Of a stretch of DNA of 9,467 nt, positions 1 through 5,938 are shown piece after piece; position 1 is the stretch's first letter; each line of letters begins with the position of its first letter. Location: NCBI GenBank assembly GCA_020345785.1, contig CP070771.1, forward strand, positions 4,532,863 to 4,542,329. Direction: 5' to 3'. Both the position numbers and the translations under genes were made by a program. The stretch comes from Desulfobacterales bacterium. GTDB lineage: Bacteria > Desulfobacterota > Desulfobacteria > Desulfobacterales > JAFDCJ01. The notes under the pieces were generated by a model. The model ran no database searches. It was given only the letters and a program-made list of their open reading frames with translations, and was not told the origin of the DNA.

Positions 1-307
1 ATGCAATTTCCAAACGTGCGGCGACATCGGCCCACACGTGGTCAAACACAAACTCACCGGCACTGTGTGCTTTGATATACATGGGAGCAGCCGCTACCAA
101 CCTACCGGAAGACCACACCGTCAGATGGTGGGGCAGCCAGCCTGTCTTAGCTGTGGTGCTGCCGGATATTTCCATCAGACGCAGCCAGTCCCATTCAAGA
201 AAGGGGGTCGCCAAAGGTCTGGCCAACGCATCCCAGGCTGTCCGGTCTATATCGGAAATGCTGCTCACCCAGGAAACGGAATATAAAGATGGTTGTTCTT
301 CTGACAT
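1..307 (-). CDS. FemAB/GNAT-like acyltransferase family protein (DUF482 type), N-terminal part
   Basis: About 102 residues are visible, and the gene runs off the left edge of the window. Translation from the ATG at 307-305 begins MSEEQPSLYSVSWVSSISDI. It continues through a segment with WDALA, PFLEWDWLRLME and then MYIKAHSAGEFVFDHVWADVA. That last stretch matches what I recall as the hallmark of the PF04339 family (DUF482, FemAB/GNAT-like, often named peptidoglycan biosynthesis protein). The biochemical role of the family is poorly defined; an aminoacyl- or acyl-transfer reaction is inferred from fold similarity only. No clear Shine-Dalgarno sequence precedes the ATG, but it gives the expected N-terminus. 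The gene is divergent from the fmdB-like gene, with 254 bp between the two starts. The plus-strand open frames over the same bases are antisense shadows. Confidence 0.75.
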   Translation of the reverse strand, partial: MSEEQPSLYSVSWVSSISDIDRTAWDALARPLATPFLEWDWLRLMEISGSTTAKTGWLPHHLTVWSSGRLVAAAPMYIKAHSAGEFVFDHVWADVAARLEIA

Positions 308-390
308 GATTTCTACAGGTGGTTTTTTTGGCAATTTTCGGTGAAATCTTCATCGCAAGGACAGACGGGTTCTGAGTTCACCGTTCAGGG

Positions 391-431
391 TTAACTTTTT
401 TTCTGGCCCTTAAACGTCTGTAAAAAGTTAA
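391..431. repeat. Perfect 10-bp inverted repeat in the divergent intergenic region
   Basis: TTAACTTTTT at 391-400 is exactly complementary to AAAAAGTTAA at 422-431, with a 21-nt spacer. A weaker outer pair, CAGAC at 362-366 and GTCTG at 432-436, surrounds it. It sits between the divergent FemAB-like and fmdB-like genes, upstream of the candidate promoter of the latter. It could be an operator, or a hairpin acting on the minus-strand leader. The T- and A-runs are at the loop side, so it is not a standard terminator. Confidence 0.5.
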
Positions 432-490
432 GTCTGATATTGGACCCTGTCATCTTTTTTTGATACGCTGGCGGCAAGTACACCAATTTC

Positions 491-518
491 TTGACAATTA
501 GCGCCGGATAAATAATAT
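491..518 (+). promoter_or_regulatory. Candidate sigma70-type promoter for the fmdB-like/Fur-FeoA/radical SAM genes
   Basis: A perfect -35 hexamer TTGACA lies at 491-496. After a 16-nt spacer comes TAATAT at 513-518, which matches four of the six bases of TATAAT. Transcription would start near 525, about 35 bases before the ATG at 562. The position is right for the short upstream leader of the fmdB-like gene. It is inferred from sequence match only. Confidence 0.55.
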
Positions 519-540
519 TAATTGTTTAAGCTTATTTATC
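507..540. promoter_or_regulatory. Dyad overlapping the -10 region; candidate regulator (possibly Fur) operator
   Basis: GATAAATAA at 507-515 is perfectly complementary to TTATTTATC at 532-540, across a 16-nt spacer. The left arm overlaps the proposed -10 hexamer, and the right arm lies at or just after the expected start site, which suits a repressor site. The arm begins GATAA, as Fur boxes do, and the cluster downstream encodes a Fur-family regulator. The match to the 19-bp Fur box consensus is only partial, so autoregulation by the Fur-FeoA protein is a hypothesis. Confidence 0.4.
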
Positions 541-561
541 TATGGGAAAAGGAAAATCAAT

Positions 562-807
562 ATGCCGCTATATGAATTCAGATGTTTAAGATGCGATGAA
601 TGCTTCGAATTTTTGGTAATGAAAAAGGAGGAGCAGGTGGAACTCAGATGTCCCAAGTGCAAGTCCGAGGAGTTTGAAAGGGTTTTGAGCGTTTCATGCC
701 ATTCTATGGGTTCCGAAGCTTCTGCGGGCGAGGGGGCTCGGTCACAGACCCGCTCCTGCCCTGGCGGTACTTGTACAACCTATGACATTCCCGGTCACAG
801 CCGTTAA
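562..807 (+). CDS. FmdB-family zinc ribbon protein
   Basis: This 81-residue protein begins MPLYEFRCLRC and has the typical FmdB-family zinc ribbon (PF09723 type). It shows a CxxC pair at residues 8-11 and a second CPKC pair at 30-33, which together would bind one zinc. The tail is Ser/Gly/Cys rich and ends SCPGGTCTTYDIPGHSR, a tail seen in many FmdB-like proteins of delta-type bacteria. The family name comes from a putative regulator of formamidase, but most members have no proven function. The start ATG follows AAGGA-like sequence (AAAAGGAAAA at 547-556) at suitable distance. It is the first gene after the candidate promoter, and the Fur-FeoA gene begins 42 bp after its stop, so co-transcription is likely. 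Confidence 0.85.
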   Translation: MPLYEFRCLRCDECFEFLVMKKEEQVELRCPKCKSEEFERVLSVSCHSMGSEASAGEGARSQTRSCPGGTCTTYDIPGHSR

Positions 808-849
808 TGAATATTCAGTTGTTAATTGAAGCAGGGGTGCAGATGTCCA

Positions 850-1530
850 ATGAAGCAAGTTCATATTCAAGAAAAACAGCAATTTAAAAACCTGTTTAAA
901 CAGGAAAATATTGACAATTTCGAAGATCGATTCAAGATTTTGGAAGCTTTTTTGCAAACTGAAAAGCATGTTACGGTCAACGAGTTGGTCGAGTTGCTTA
1001 AAGAAAGCGGTTGGCAACTGGAACCCGAATTTGTCAGAGAAACGCTAAAATTAATGTGCCGGTTCGGTTTCGCTCACAAAAGCCGGTTCGATAATGGCGA
1101 GCTTCGTTACGAACATCGACACCTGGGACAACACCATGATCATATGATCTGCACGAAATGCAGAAAAATTTTTGAATTTGAAGACAAGCAAATTGAGCAG
1201 CTGCAAATAAAAATTGCCGCGGCCCATGGATTCCACATGCTGCAGCACAAACTGGAAATTTACGGCATTTGCAACAACTGTCTCAAAGAGCGAATTCAAA
1301 TGATGTCGCTCATCCATGCAAAACCGGGTGAGCGGCTGGTAATCAAAGAAATCAGTGGAGGCGCCGGAGTTAAAATGCGGTTGCTGACGATGGGCCTCCG
1401 CAGGGATGATAAAATTGAAGTGATTACCAACAACGGCCAGGGTCAGCTGGCCATTGCGGCAGATCTTAAACGCTATGTGCTGGGACGCGGTCTGGCCGAA
1501 AAAATAATGGTTGAACGGGTCGATGGGTAA
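850..1530 (+). CDS. Fur-family regulator fused to a C-terminal FeoA domain
   Basis: The 226-residue protein combines two iron-related modules. Residues about 18-148 form a Fur-type repressor: a winged-helix region, then HHDHMICTKC (metal ligands and the first CxxC, C101/C104), and a second CxxC in EIYGICNNC (C141/C144), which suggest a structural zinc site. Residues about 152-226 form a FeoA SH3-like domain (MSLIHAKPGERLVIKEISGG, then the MRLLTMGL and LGRGLAEKIMV segments). FeoA normally works with the FeoB ferrous iron transporter, but no feoB is in this window. The recognition helix is unusual: the common TVYRTL of Fur proteins reads FVRETL here. I chose the ATG at 850, with AGGGG at 833-837. 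A TTG at 826 would add eight residues but has no ribosome binding site. Likely role: iron-responsive control or iron sensing tied to Feo transport. Confidence 0.85.
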   Translation: MKQVHIQEKQQFKNLFKQENIDNFEDRFKILEAFLQTEKHVTVNELVELLKESGWQLEPEFVRETLKLMCRFGFAHKSRFDNGELRYEHRHLGQHHDHMICTKCRKIFEFEDKQIEQLQIKIAAAHGFHMLQHKLEIYGICNNCLKERIQMMSLIHAKPGERLVIKEISGGAGVKMRLLTMGLRRDDKIEVITNNGQGQLAIAADLKRYVLGRGLAEKIMVERVDG

Positions 1531-1559
1531 ACGTCACGGAATTTCTACAACTTGAAATT

Positions 1560-2495
1560 ATGGCATTATTTGAACCATCATACATTAGATCTTTTGAGAA
1601 GGGATTGCTCAAAGAAAAAAAAGATAAAGCTCACCGTCTGTTAAAATCTTGTGTCCTTTGCCCTAGAAAATGCGGCGTTGATCGACTTTCCGGCGAAACA
1701 GGCATCTGCAATACCGGCAAACTCGCTTGGGTGTCCAGTTACAATCCCCATTTCGGTGAAGAAGATCCACTAGTCGGAAACCACGGTTCAGGTACCATTT
1801 TCTTTACCCATTGCAATCTGTTGTGTCTTTTCTGCCAAAACTTTGACATCAGCCATCAGGGTTGCGGTCAGGAGGTATCCAGTGATGAATTAGCCGCTAT
1901 GATGCTCGCTTTGCAGAATCAGGGATGTCACAATATTAACTTTGTCACCCCATCCCACGTCGTACCTCAAATTTTGTCAGCCGTCGAGATCGCCATACAG
2001 CATGGACTTTCTGTACCGCTGGTCTTCAACAGCGGCGGCTATGATCGCGTCACAACATTAAAACTTCTTGAGGGTATTTTTGACATTTACATGCCCGATT
2101 TTAAATTCTGGGATCCGCAAATCGCCGAAAACGCCTGCCAGGCCGCTGATTATCCCGAGGTGGCTCGCCGGGCTCTGCTGGAAATGCATCGACAAGTGGG
2201 TGACCTGCAGCTCGATGAATCCGGCATTGCCTGGCGTGGTCTTTTGATAAGACATCTGGTGTTGCCGGGCGGTTTGGCGGGAACCCGGGAAATTATGAGA
2301 TTCATCGCTCAGCGCGTATCGCCCGACAGCTATGTCAACATTATGTCGCAGTATCGGCCATGCGGCAGAGCGGTTGAAGTCAAAGGACTGGAATCAAATC
2401 TTGCCGCCAAAGACTATCAAATGGCCGTTCAGGCTGCAAAAGAGGAAGGCATCACCCGGCTTGACCGGCCCCGTCGGGTATTTCTCTTTCGATGA
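1560..2495 (+). CDS. PflA-like radical SAM protein (PflX/PIRSF004869 type)
   Basis: The 311-residue protein has the radical SAM cluster motif CNLLCLFC (CX3CX2C; C85, C89, C92), which binds a 4Fe-4S cluster and S-adenosylmethionine. An N-terminal Cys set precedes it: CVLCPRKC at 31-38 and C50 in ETGICNT. This set is typical of the proteins annotated as putative pyruvate formate-lyase activating enzyme (PflX). Other family-like stretches are NPHFGEEDPLVG, FVTPSHVVPQI, YMPDFKFW and the C-terminal MSQYRPCG. The length is usual for this group. The true substrate of these proteins is generally unknown, and no pyruvate formate-lyase-like glycyl radical enzyme is present here. The gene starts 29 bp after the Fur-FeoA gene on the same strand; its ribosome binding site is weak. 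Confidence 0.85.
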   Translation: MALFEPSYIRSFEKGLLKEKKDKAHRLLKSCVLCPRKCGVDRLSGETGICNTGKLAWVSSYNPHFGEEDPLVGNHGSGTIFFTHCNLLCLFCQNFDISHQGCGQEVSSDELAAMMLALQNQGCHNINFVTPSHVVPQILSAVEIAIQHGLSVPLVFNSGGYDRVTTLKLLEGIFDIYMPDFKFWDPQIAENACQAADYPEVARRALLEMHRQVGDLQLDESGIAWRGLLIRHLVLPGGLAGTREIMRFIAQRVSPDSYVNIMSQYRPCGRAVEVKGLESNLAAKDYQMAVQAAKEEGITRLDRPRRVFLFR

Positions 2496-2563
2496 GTGCC
2501 AGGCGTCCATCGAATTTGTTCTGATAACATGTTGTAAGAAATTGATATGAATTGATTGATATT

Positions 2564-3199
2564 ATGGGCAGAATATTTGCTATAGGCGACATCCATGGCT
2601 CTTTTGAACGATTGCAGGAGTTAATGCAAAAAATACCGATCGATTTCGCGCACGATACTCTGGTATTTATAGGCGACTATATAGACCGGGGGCCGGGTTC
2701 GGTTGAAGTCGTGGATTATCTGGTGAATTTAAAAAAGCGGATTCCGGGGATCATATTTTTAAAGGGCAACCATGAGGATATGCTCGAAAAATACCTGGAT
2801 GGAACCGACCGTTTCACCTATCTGCTAAACGGCGGACAAAATACCTTGGACAGCTACCTGAGCAAAAATCCCCAATCGGAATCATTTCCGATTCCCCCTG
2901 AGCACATGAAGTTTTTTAAATCTTTAAGGCTCTATTACGAAACCGAGGCCTATATTTTCGTTCACGCGGGCCTGCGTCCCAAGGTGCCTCTGGGATCTCA
3001 GGAAACCGAAGATCTGCTGTGGATCCGGGACAAGTTTATATACAGCAAATATAATTTCGGCAAAACGGTGATTTTCGGTCACACTCCGCTGGAAAGACCA
3101 CTGGTGGAATCCAATAAAATCGGTATCGATACCGGCGCAGTTTACGGCAATGCCCTTACCTGTGTCCAGCTGCCGGAGCTTGAGTTTTTTACAGCTTAA
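2564..3199 (+). CDS. PPP-family metallophosphatase (serine/threonine phosphatase-like)
   Basis: This 211-residue protein carries the full set of phosphoprotein phosphatase motifs: GDIHG (8-12), GDYIDRG (37-43), GNHED (68-72), VHAG (133-136) and GHTP (172-175), followed by IDTGAVYG. These supply the Asp, His and Asn ligands of a two-metal centre and the catalytic His. Bacterial relatives include PrpE-, PrpA/B- and ApaH-like enzymes, which act on phosphoproteins or dinucleoside polyphosphates. The sequence alone does not fix the substrate. The ATG at 2564 gives MGRIFAIGDIHG, the usual start of this family. A TTG at 2552 would add four residues. Neither has a clear ribosome binding site. The gene lies 68 bp after the radical SAM gene and could be the last of that transcription unit, since a terminator-like hairpin follows. 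Confidence 0.88.
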   Translation: MGRIFAIGDIHGSFERLQELMQKIPIDFAHDTLVFIGDYIDRGPGSVEVVDYLVNLKKRIPGIIFLKGNHEDMLEKYLDGTDRFTYLLNGGQNTLDSYLSKNPQSESFPIPPEHMKFFKSLRLYYETEAYIFVHAGLRPKVPLGSQETEDLLWIRDKFIYSKYNFGKTVIFGHTPLERPLVESNKIGIDTGAVYGNALTCVQLPELEFFTA

Positions 3200-3264
3200 A
3201 GGAACCAAGATGCTTCGCCGCATTTGATTGCCGAAATTCTGAAATATTTTATGGACGCTTTTGC

Positions 3265-3294
3265 TTGACAAACTGCGCAGAATTCAAATACCAG
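3265..3294 (+). promoter_or_regulatory. Candidate sigma70-type promoter for the SH3b gene
   Basis: A perfect TTGACA lies at 3265-3270. The best -10 candidate, TACCAG at 3289-3294 after an 18-nt spacer, matches TATAAT poorly (three of six). It is the only -35-like consensus in the 186-bp gap before the SH3b gene. If used, its transcript would begin near 3301 and would run through the hairpin at 3324-3354. Confidence 0.3.
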
Positions 3295-3323
3295 TCAATA
3301 GAACCGGCATGGAGATATTCGCA

Positions 3324-3354
3324 CCGGTATCGAATAATGTTACCGGATCTTTTT
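3324..3354 (+). terminator. Terminator-like hairpin with T-tract
   Basis: CCGGTA at 3324-3329 pairs with TACCGG at 3341-3346 across an 11-nt loop, and a run of five T follows at 3350-3354. It is in the right place to end the phosphatase transcript. The stem is only six pairs, so it may be weak. It is also 31 bp before the SH3b start, and its left arm can pair alternatively with ACCGG at 3303-3307. Confidence 0.5.
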
Positions 3355-3385
3355 ATCCTCTAAAGTAATTGGTAACGATATCATC

Positions 3386-3817
3386 ATGAAACGCTATTTC
3401 TTAATGCTAATTTTTCTTTTTCTTATCAGCGCCGGAACTGCGATGGCAGAACGTTTGACCGTTGTCGCACCGGTGGCAAATATCCGTTCCGGACCCGGTA
3501 CCGAATATGATGTTTTGTGGCAGGTAGAAAAATACTATCCCATTCTGGTGACTGAAAAGTCGGATCAATGGTATCAATTTAAGGACTTTGAGGAGGACAT
3601 CGGCTGGATACATAAATCACTGATCGGCAATGTTGAAGCGATCATCACCAATAAGGACCTCTGCAACATCCGCTCCGGACCAGGGACCGGCGAAAAAATC
3701 CTGTTTACCGTCGAAAAAGGGATCCCTTTTAAGGTCCTCGAACAAAAGGAAAGCTGGCTGCATATCGAACACGCCGACGGGGACAAAGGTTGGATCCACG
3801 ATTCCCTCGTCTGGTGA
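3386..3817 (+). CDS. Exported protein with two bacterial SH3 (SH3b) domains
   Basis: The 143-residue protein starts MKRYFLMLIFLFLISAGTAMA, a classic Sec signal peptide with probable cleavage after AMA at residue 21. The rest is two SH3b repeats of about 55-60 residues. Each begins with the motif NIRSGPGT and ends with GWIHKSLIG (first) or GWIHDSLVW (second). SH3b domains commonly bind peptidoglycan or cell-envelope partners, so a periplasmic role is likely. No enzymatic domain is attached, so the function is unknown. The gene is not tightly linked to either neighbour and may have its own promoter. The minus-strand open frames across it are shadows. Confidence 0.85.
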   Translation: MKRYFLMLIFLFLISAGTAMAERLTVVAPVANIRSGPGTEYDVLWQVEKYYPILVTEKSDQWYQFKDFEEDIGWIHKSLIGNVEAIITNKDLCNIRSGPGTGEKILFTVEKGIPFKVLEQKESWLHIEHADGDKGWIHDSLVW

Positions 3818-3878
3818 TACCGCCGAGGGTATTAAGTGTCTGGAATTATAACCCTAATTGAGTTGAAACCAATTGGGA

Positions 3879-3927
3879 GTTATTATTTAATGGTTATTAA
3901 TAAATAGTTATTAGTAAATAGTTTGAG
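3879..3927 (+). repeat. AT-rich heptamer array (seven units) upstream of the PfkB gene
   Basis: Bases 3879-3927 divide into seven 7-bp units. Units 1, 3 and 5 (3879, 3893, 3907) are identical GTTATTA; units 4 and 6 are ATAAATA and GTAAATA; unit 7 is GTTTGAG. Units 3-4 and 5-6 also form a 14-bp direct repeat with one mismatch. The array ends four bases before the TTG start of the kinase, so it makes up most of its leader. It fills part of the 114-bp gap after the SH3b gene. Confidence 0.7.
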
Positions 3928-3931
3928 CTGA

Positions 3932-4933
3932 TTGAATAATAATTTTAGATATATAGAAAACAACCGCCGACTGATAGTCGGAATTGGCTCCGCGTTGGTT
4001 GACATCCTCACTCACGAAGAGGACGAATTTTTGGCCAAAGCAGGCGCAACCAAAGGCGGTATGACCCTGGTGGCAAAAGAAGACATAGAGCGCATTCTGG
4101 CGATATCTTCCGGCAACCCAAGCGTAGTCCCGGGCGGATCCGCATGTAACACGGTCGTTGGTATTGGCAAACTGGGCGGTTTGGCTCGATTTGTAGGCAA
4201 GTGTGGCAATGGCGACATGGGTAGATTGATTGAAAATGATTTAAAAAGACAACATGTCGAACCCGCCCTGTTTCGATCCGATTCACCCACCGGTCGCGTT
4301 CTATCGATTATAACACCGGATGCCCAGCGATCCATGTTGACTTATCTCGGTGCATCGGCGGAAACCCGCCCGGAAGAAATATCCGCAAGTTGTTTTGAAG
4401 GTGCCGCCATTGTGCACGTTGAGGGCTATCTCCTGTTTAATCCGGATTTGATTCAGGCTGCGCTGGGCGCCGCCAAAGATGCCGGCGCTAAAATATCATT
4501 GGACCTTGCCAGCTTTACAGTGGTTGAAGAATCAAAAGAGTTGCTTACGCAACTCGTAAAGAATCATGTGGATATTCTCATTGCCAATGAAGATGAAGCC
4601 GAGGCCTTTTCCGGCTACCGAGATGAATATCTTGCCCTTGAAGCGCTTTCACAGAACGCTGAAATTGCCGTTCTTAAAGTCGGTGCTCGCGGAAGTTATG
4701 TATCTCACGCAGGAGGGATCATTGCTGTCAATCCCATGGGCGATGGCAATGCATTGGATACGACCGGTGCCGGCGACCTGTGGGCCGCCGGCTTTCTTTT
4801 TGGGCTTGTTGAGGGATACCCGCTCGAAAAGTGCGGCCAACTCGGCTCTGCCTGCGGCTATGAGGTTTGCCAAGTTCTCGGAGCGAATATTCCAGATGAC
4901 GGGTGGGAACGAATCAGGAAGCTGTTCATGTAA
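3932..4933 (+). CDS. PfkB-family carbohydrate/nucleoside kinase (adenosine kinase-like)
   Basis: The 333-residue protein shows the ribokinase/PfkB fold: GIGSALVDIL near the N-terminus, the substrate-site glycines VVPGGSACNTVVGIGKLGG (65-83), VLIANEDEAEAF-type central motif (DILIANEDEAEAF, 214-226), and the second signature DTTGAGDLWAAGF (276-288), with D282 as catalytic base. It phosphorylates a sugar or nucleoside with ATP; the layout resembles adenosine kinase-like members, but the substrate cannot be fixed from sequence alone. The start is a TTG at 3932, directly after an in-frame TGA at 3929-3931, and no ATG precedes the conserved core. The leader is the AT-rich heptamer array, and the ribosome binding site is weak, which suggests low or regulated translation. 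The TPR gene follows after 50 bp. Confidence 0.88.
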   Translation: MNNNFRYIENNRRLIVGIGSALVDILTHEEDEFLAKAGATKGGMTLVAKEDIERILAISSGNPSVVPGGSACNTVVGIGKLGGLARFVGKCGNGDMGRLIENDLKRQHVEPALFRSDSPTGRVLSIITPDAQRSMLTYLGASAETRPEEISASCFEGAAIVHVEGYLLFNPDLIQAALGAAKDAGAKISLDLASFTVVEESKELLTQLVKNHVDILIANEDEAEAFSGYRDEYLALEALSQNAEIAVLKVGARGSYVSHAGGIIAVNPMGDGNALDTTGAGDLWAAGFLFGLVEGYPLEKCGQLGSACGYEVCQVLGANIPDDGWERIRKLFM

Positions 4934-4983
4934 GAATTCTGAAATCTTAAATTTTAGTTCATTCAATTTTTAATGGAGGATTT

Positions 4984-5676
4984 ATGGCAAAAAAACGCAA
5001 AAAAACCCGCAAGGAGCTGCTAAAAGAACCTGATGAGTTTATAACCCTTTCAGGTAAATTGATTCGATTTGCCGTCGAGCATAAAACCGCACTAACCTAT
5101 GCGGTGGCAATTATTATAGGCCTGGCGGTGATTATCTCCGGGATCCGATTTTTCTCAATCCGGGGTGAAAACAAGGCGGCCGCTTTACTGGACAAAAGCC
5201 TGACAAAATACGAAAGCCTTAAGAATGAAAAGAAGAGCCCGCAGGAAAGTTATAGTGCCGTGTCGTCAGATTTTCAATTGATCCTTAGCAAATACAGCAG
5301 CAAAGAAAGCGGAAAAATTGCCAGATTAACTTTTGCCAATATTTGTTACAATGCCGGCAATTATGAACAGGCTATCGAGTTGTATAAAACGTCGCTTGAA
5401 GATTTTGAAAAGCACCCGTTGATTCACAATCAGGTTCTTGGCAGTTTAGGGTACGCCTGGGAGCAGTTAAATGATTATGCAACTGCGGTCGTCTATTTTG
5501 AAAAACTCGCTGCGTCACCGGAGCCGATTATGCGTGCTGAGGCGCTTTACCATCTGGGCTGGCTTTATGATAAATTAGGACAAACCGATAAAAGCCAGGC
5601 GGCTTACAATAAAATACTTTCCGACCATCCAGATTTTATTTACCTTGATCTTGTCAAGGAGCGAATGACCGGCTGA
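4984..5676 (+). CDS. Membrane-anchored tetratricopeptide repeat protein (YfgM-like layout)
   Basis: The 230-residue protein has a very basic N-terminus (MAKKRKKTRKELLK), one transmembrane helix at about 37-56 (YAVAIIIGLAVIISGIRFF) and a C-terminal domain outside the membrane. That domain contains about three TPR motifs (roughly 111-143, 146-178 and 182-216; for example NAGNYEQAIELYKTSLEDF and ALYHLGWLYDKLGQTDKSQ). The layout resembles the YfgM/TPR_21 group, whose E. coli member works with envelope chaperones. Here the partner is unknown. The ribosome binding site GGAGGA at 4975-4980 is strong, though its spacing to the ATG is short (three bases). The gene lies 50 bp after the kinase and probably shares its transcript. 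It converges on the response regulator gene. Confidence 0.8.
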   Translation: MAKKRKKTRKELLKEPDEFITLSGKLIRFAVEHKTALTYAVAIIIGLAVIISGIRFFSIRGENKAAALLDKSLTKYESLKNEKKSPQESYSAVSSDFQLILSKYSSKESGKIARLTFANICYNAGNYEQAIELYKTSLEDFEKHPLIHNQVLGSLGYAWEQLNDYATAVVYFEKLAASPEPIMRAEALYHLGWLYDKLGQTDKSQAAYNKILSDHPDFIYLDLVKERMTG

Positions 5677-5694
5677 CGGGAAAGGAAACTTAGT

Positions 5695-5897
5695 CAACGT
5701 CGAACATCGAACATTGAACGTCCAACATCGAATATTGTATTCTGTCAGTTTAAAAAAATACTGAACAATACGTAGTATGTGAGCTGCGCGAGAGAATCGA
5801 CCATTCAAAATTCTGCAGTTGGCTTGTTTTAAAATCGATAAAGCGTAGCGCCATCAATATTGGACGTTCGCTGTTGGGCGTTCGATGTTCGACGTTC
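5695..5897. repeat. Heptamer-built inverted repeat enclosing a 117-nt core (MITE-like)
   Basis: The left arm, 5695-5737 (43 nt), and right arm, 5855-5897 (43 nt), are imperfect reverse complements, 33 of 43 by hand alignment. Each arm is made of six in-phase 7-bp units. In the right arm the units end in GTT, for example CGATGTT and CGACGTT; in the left arm they begin AAC, for example AACATCG. The outer two units and the innermost unit match perfectly. The 117-nt core holds a small stem, TCAGT/ACTGA (5745-5764), and no believable gene. The element fills most of the 262-bp gap between two convergent genes, where it could also act as a large bidirectional hairpin. No target-site duplication was confirmed. 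Confidence 0.6.
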
Positions 5898-5938
5898 AAT
5901 CTGTTAACTGGTTTGACCACGTTACGTTTCATGCCAGG

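Noticed and set aside
38..344. Plus-strand open frames at the left edge
   Set aside because: They are antisense to the FemAB-like gene, whose minus-strand translation has clear family features.
5575..5932. Minus-strand open frames of 60-77 codons (5575-5808 and 5750-5932)
   Set aside because: They translate the heptamer arms and core (peptides such as RLNVEHRTPNSERP) and one overlaps the TPR gene. No domain, no ribosome binding site.
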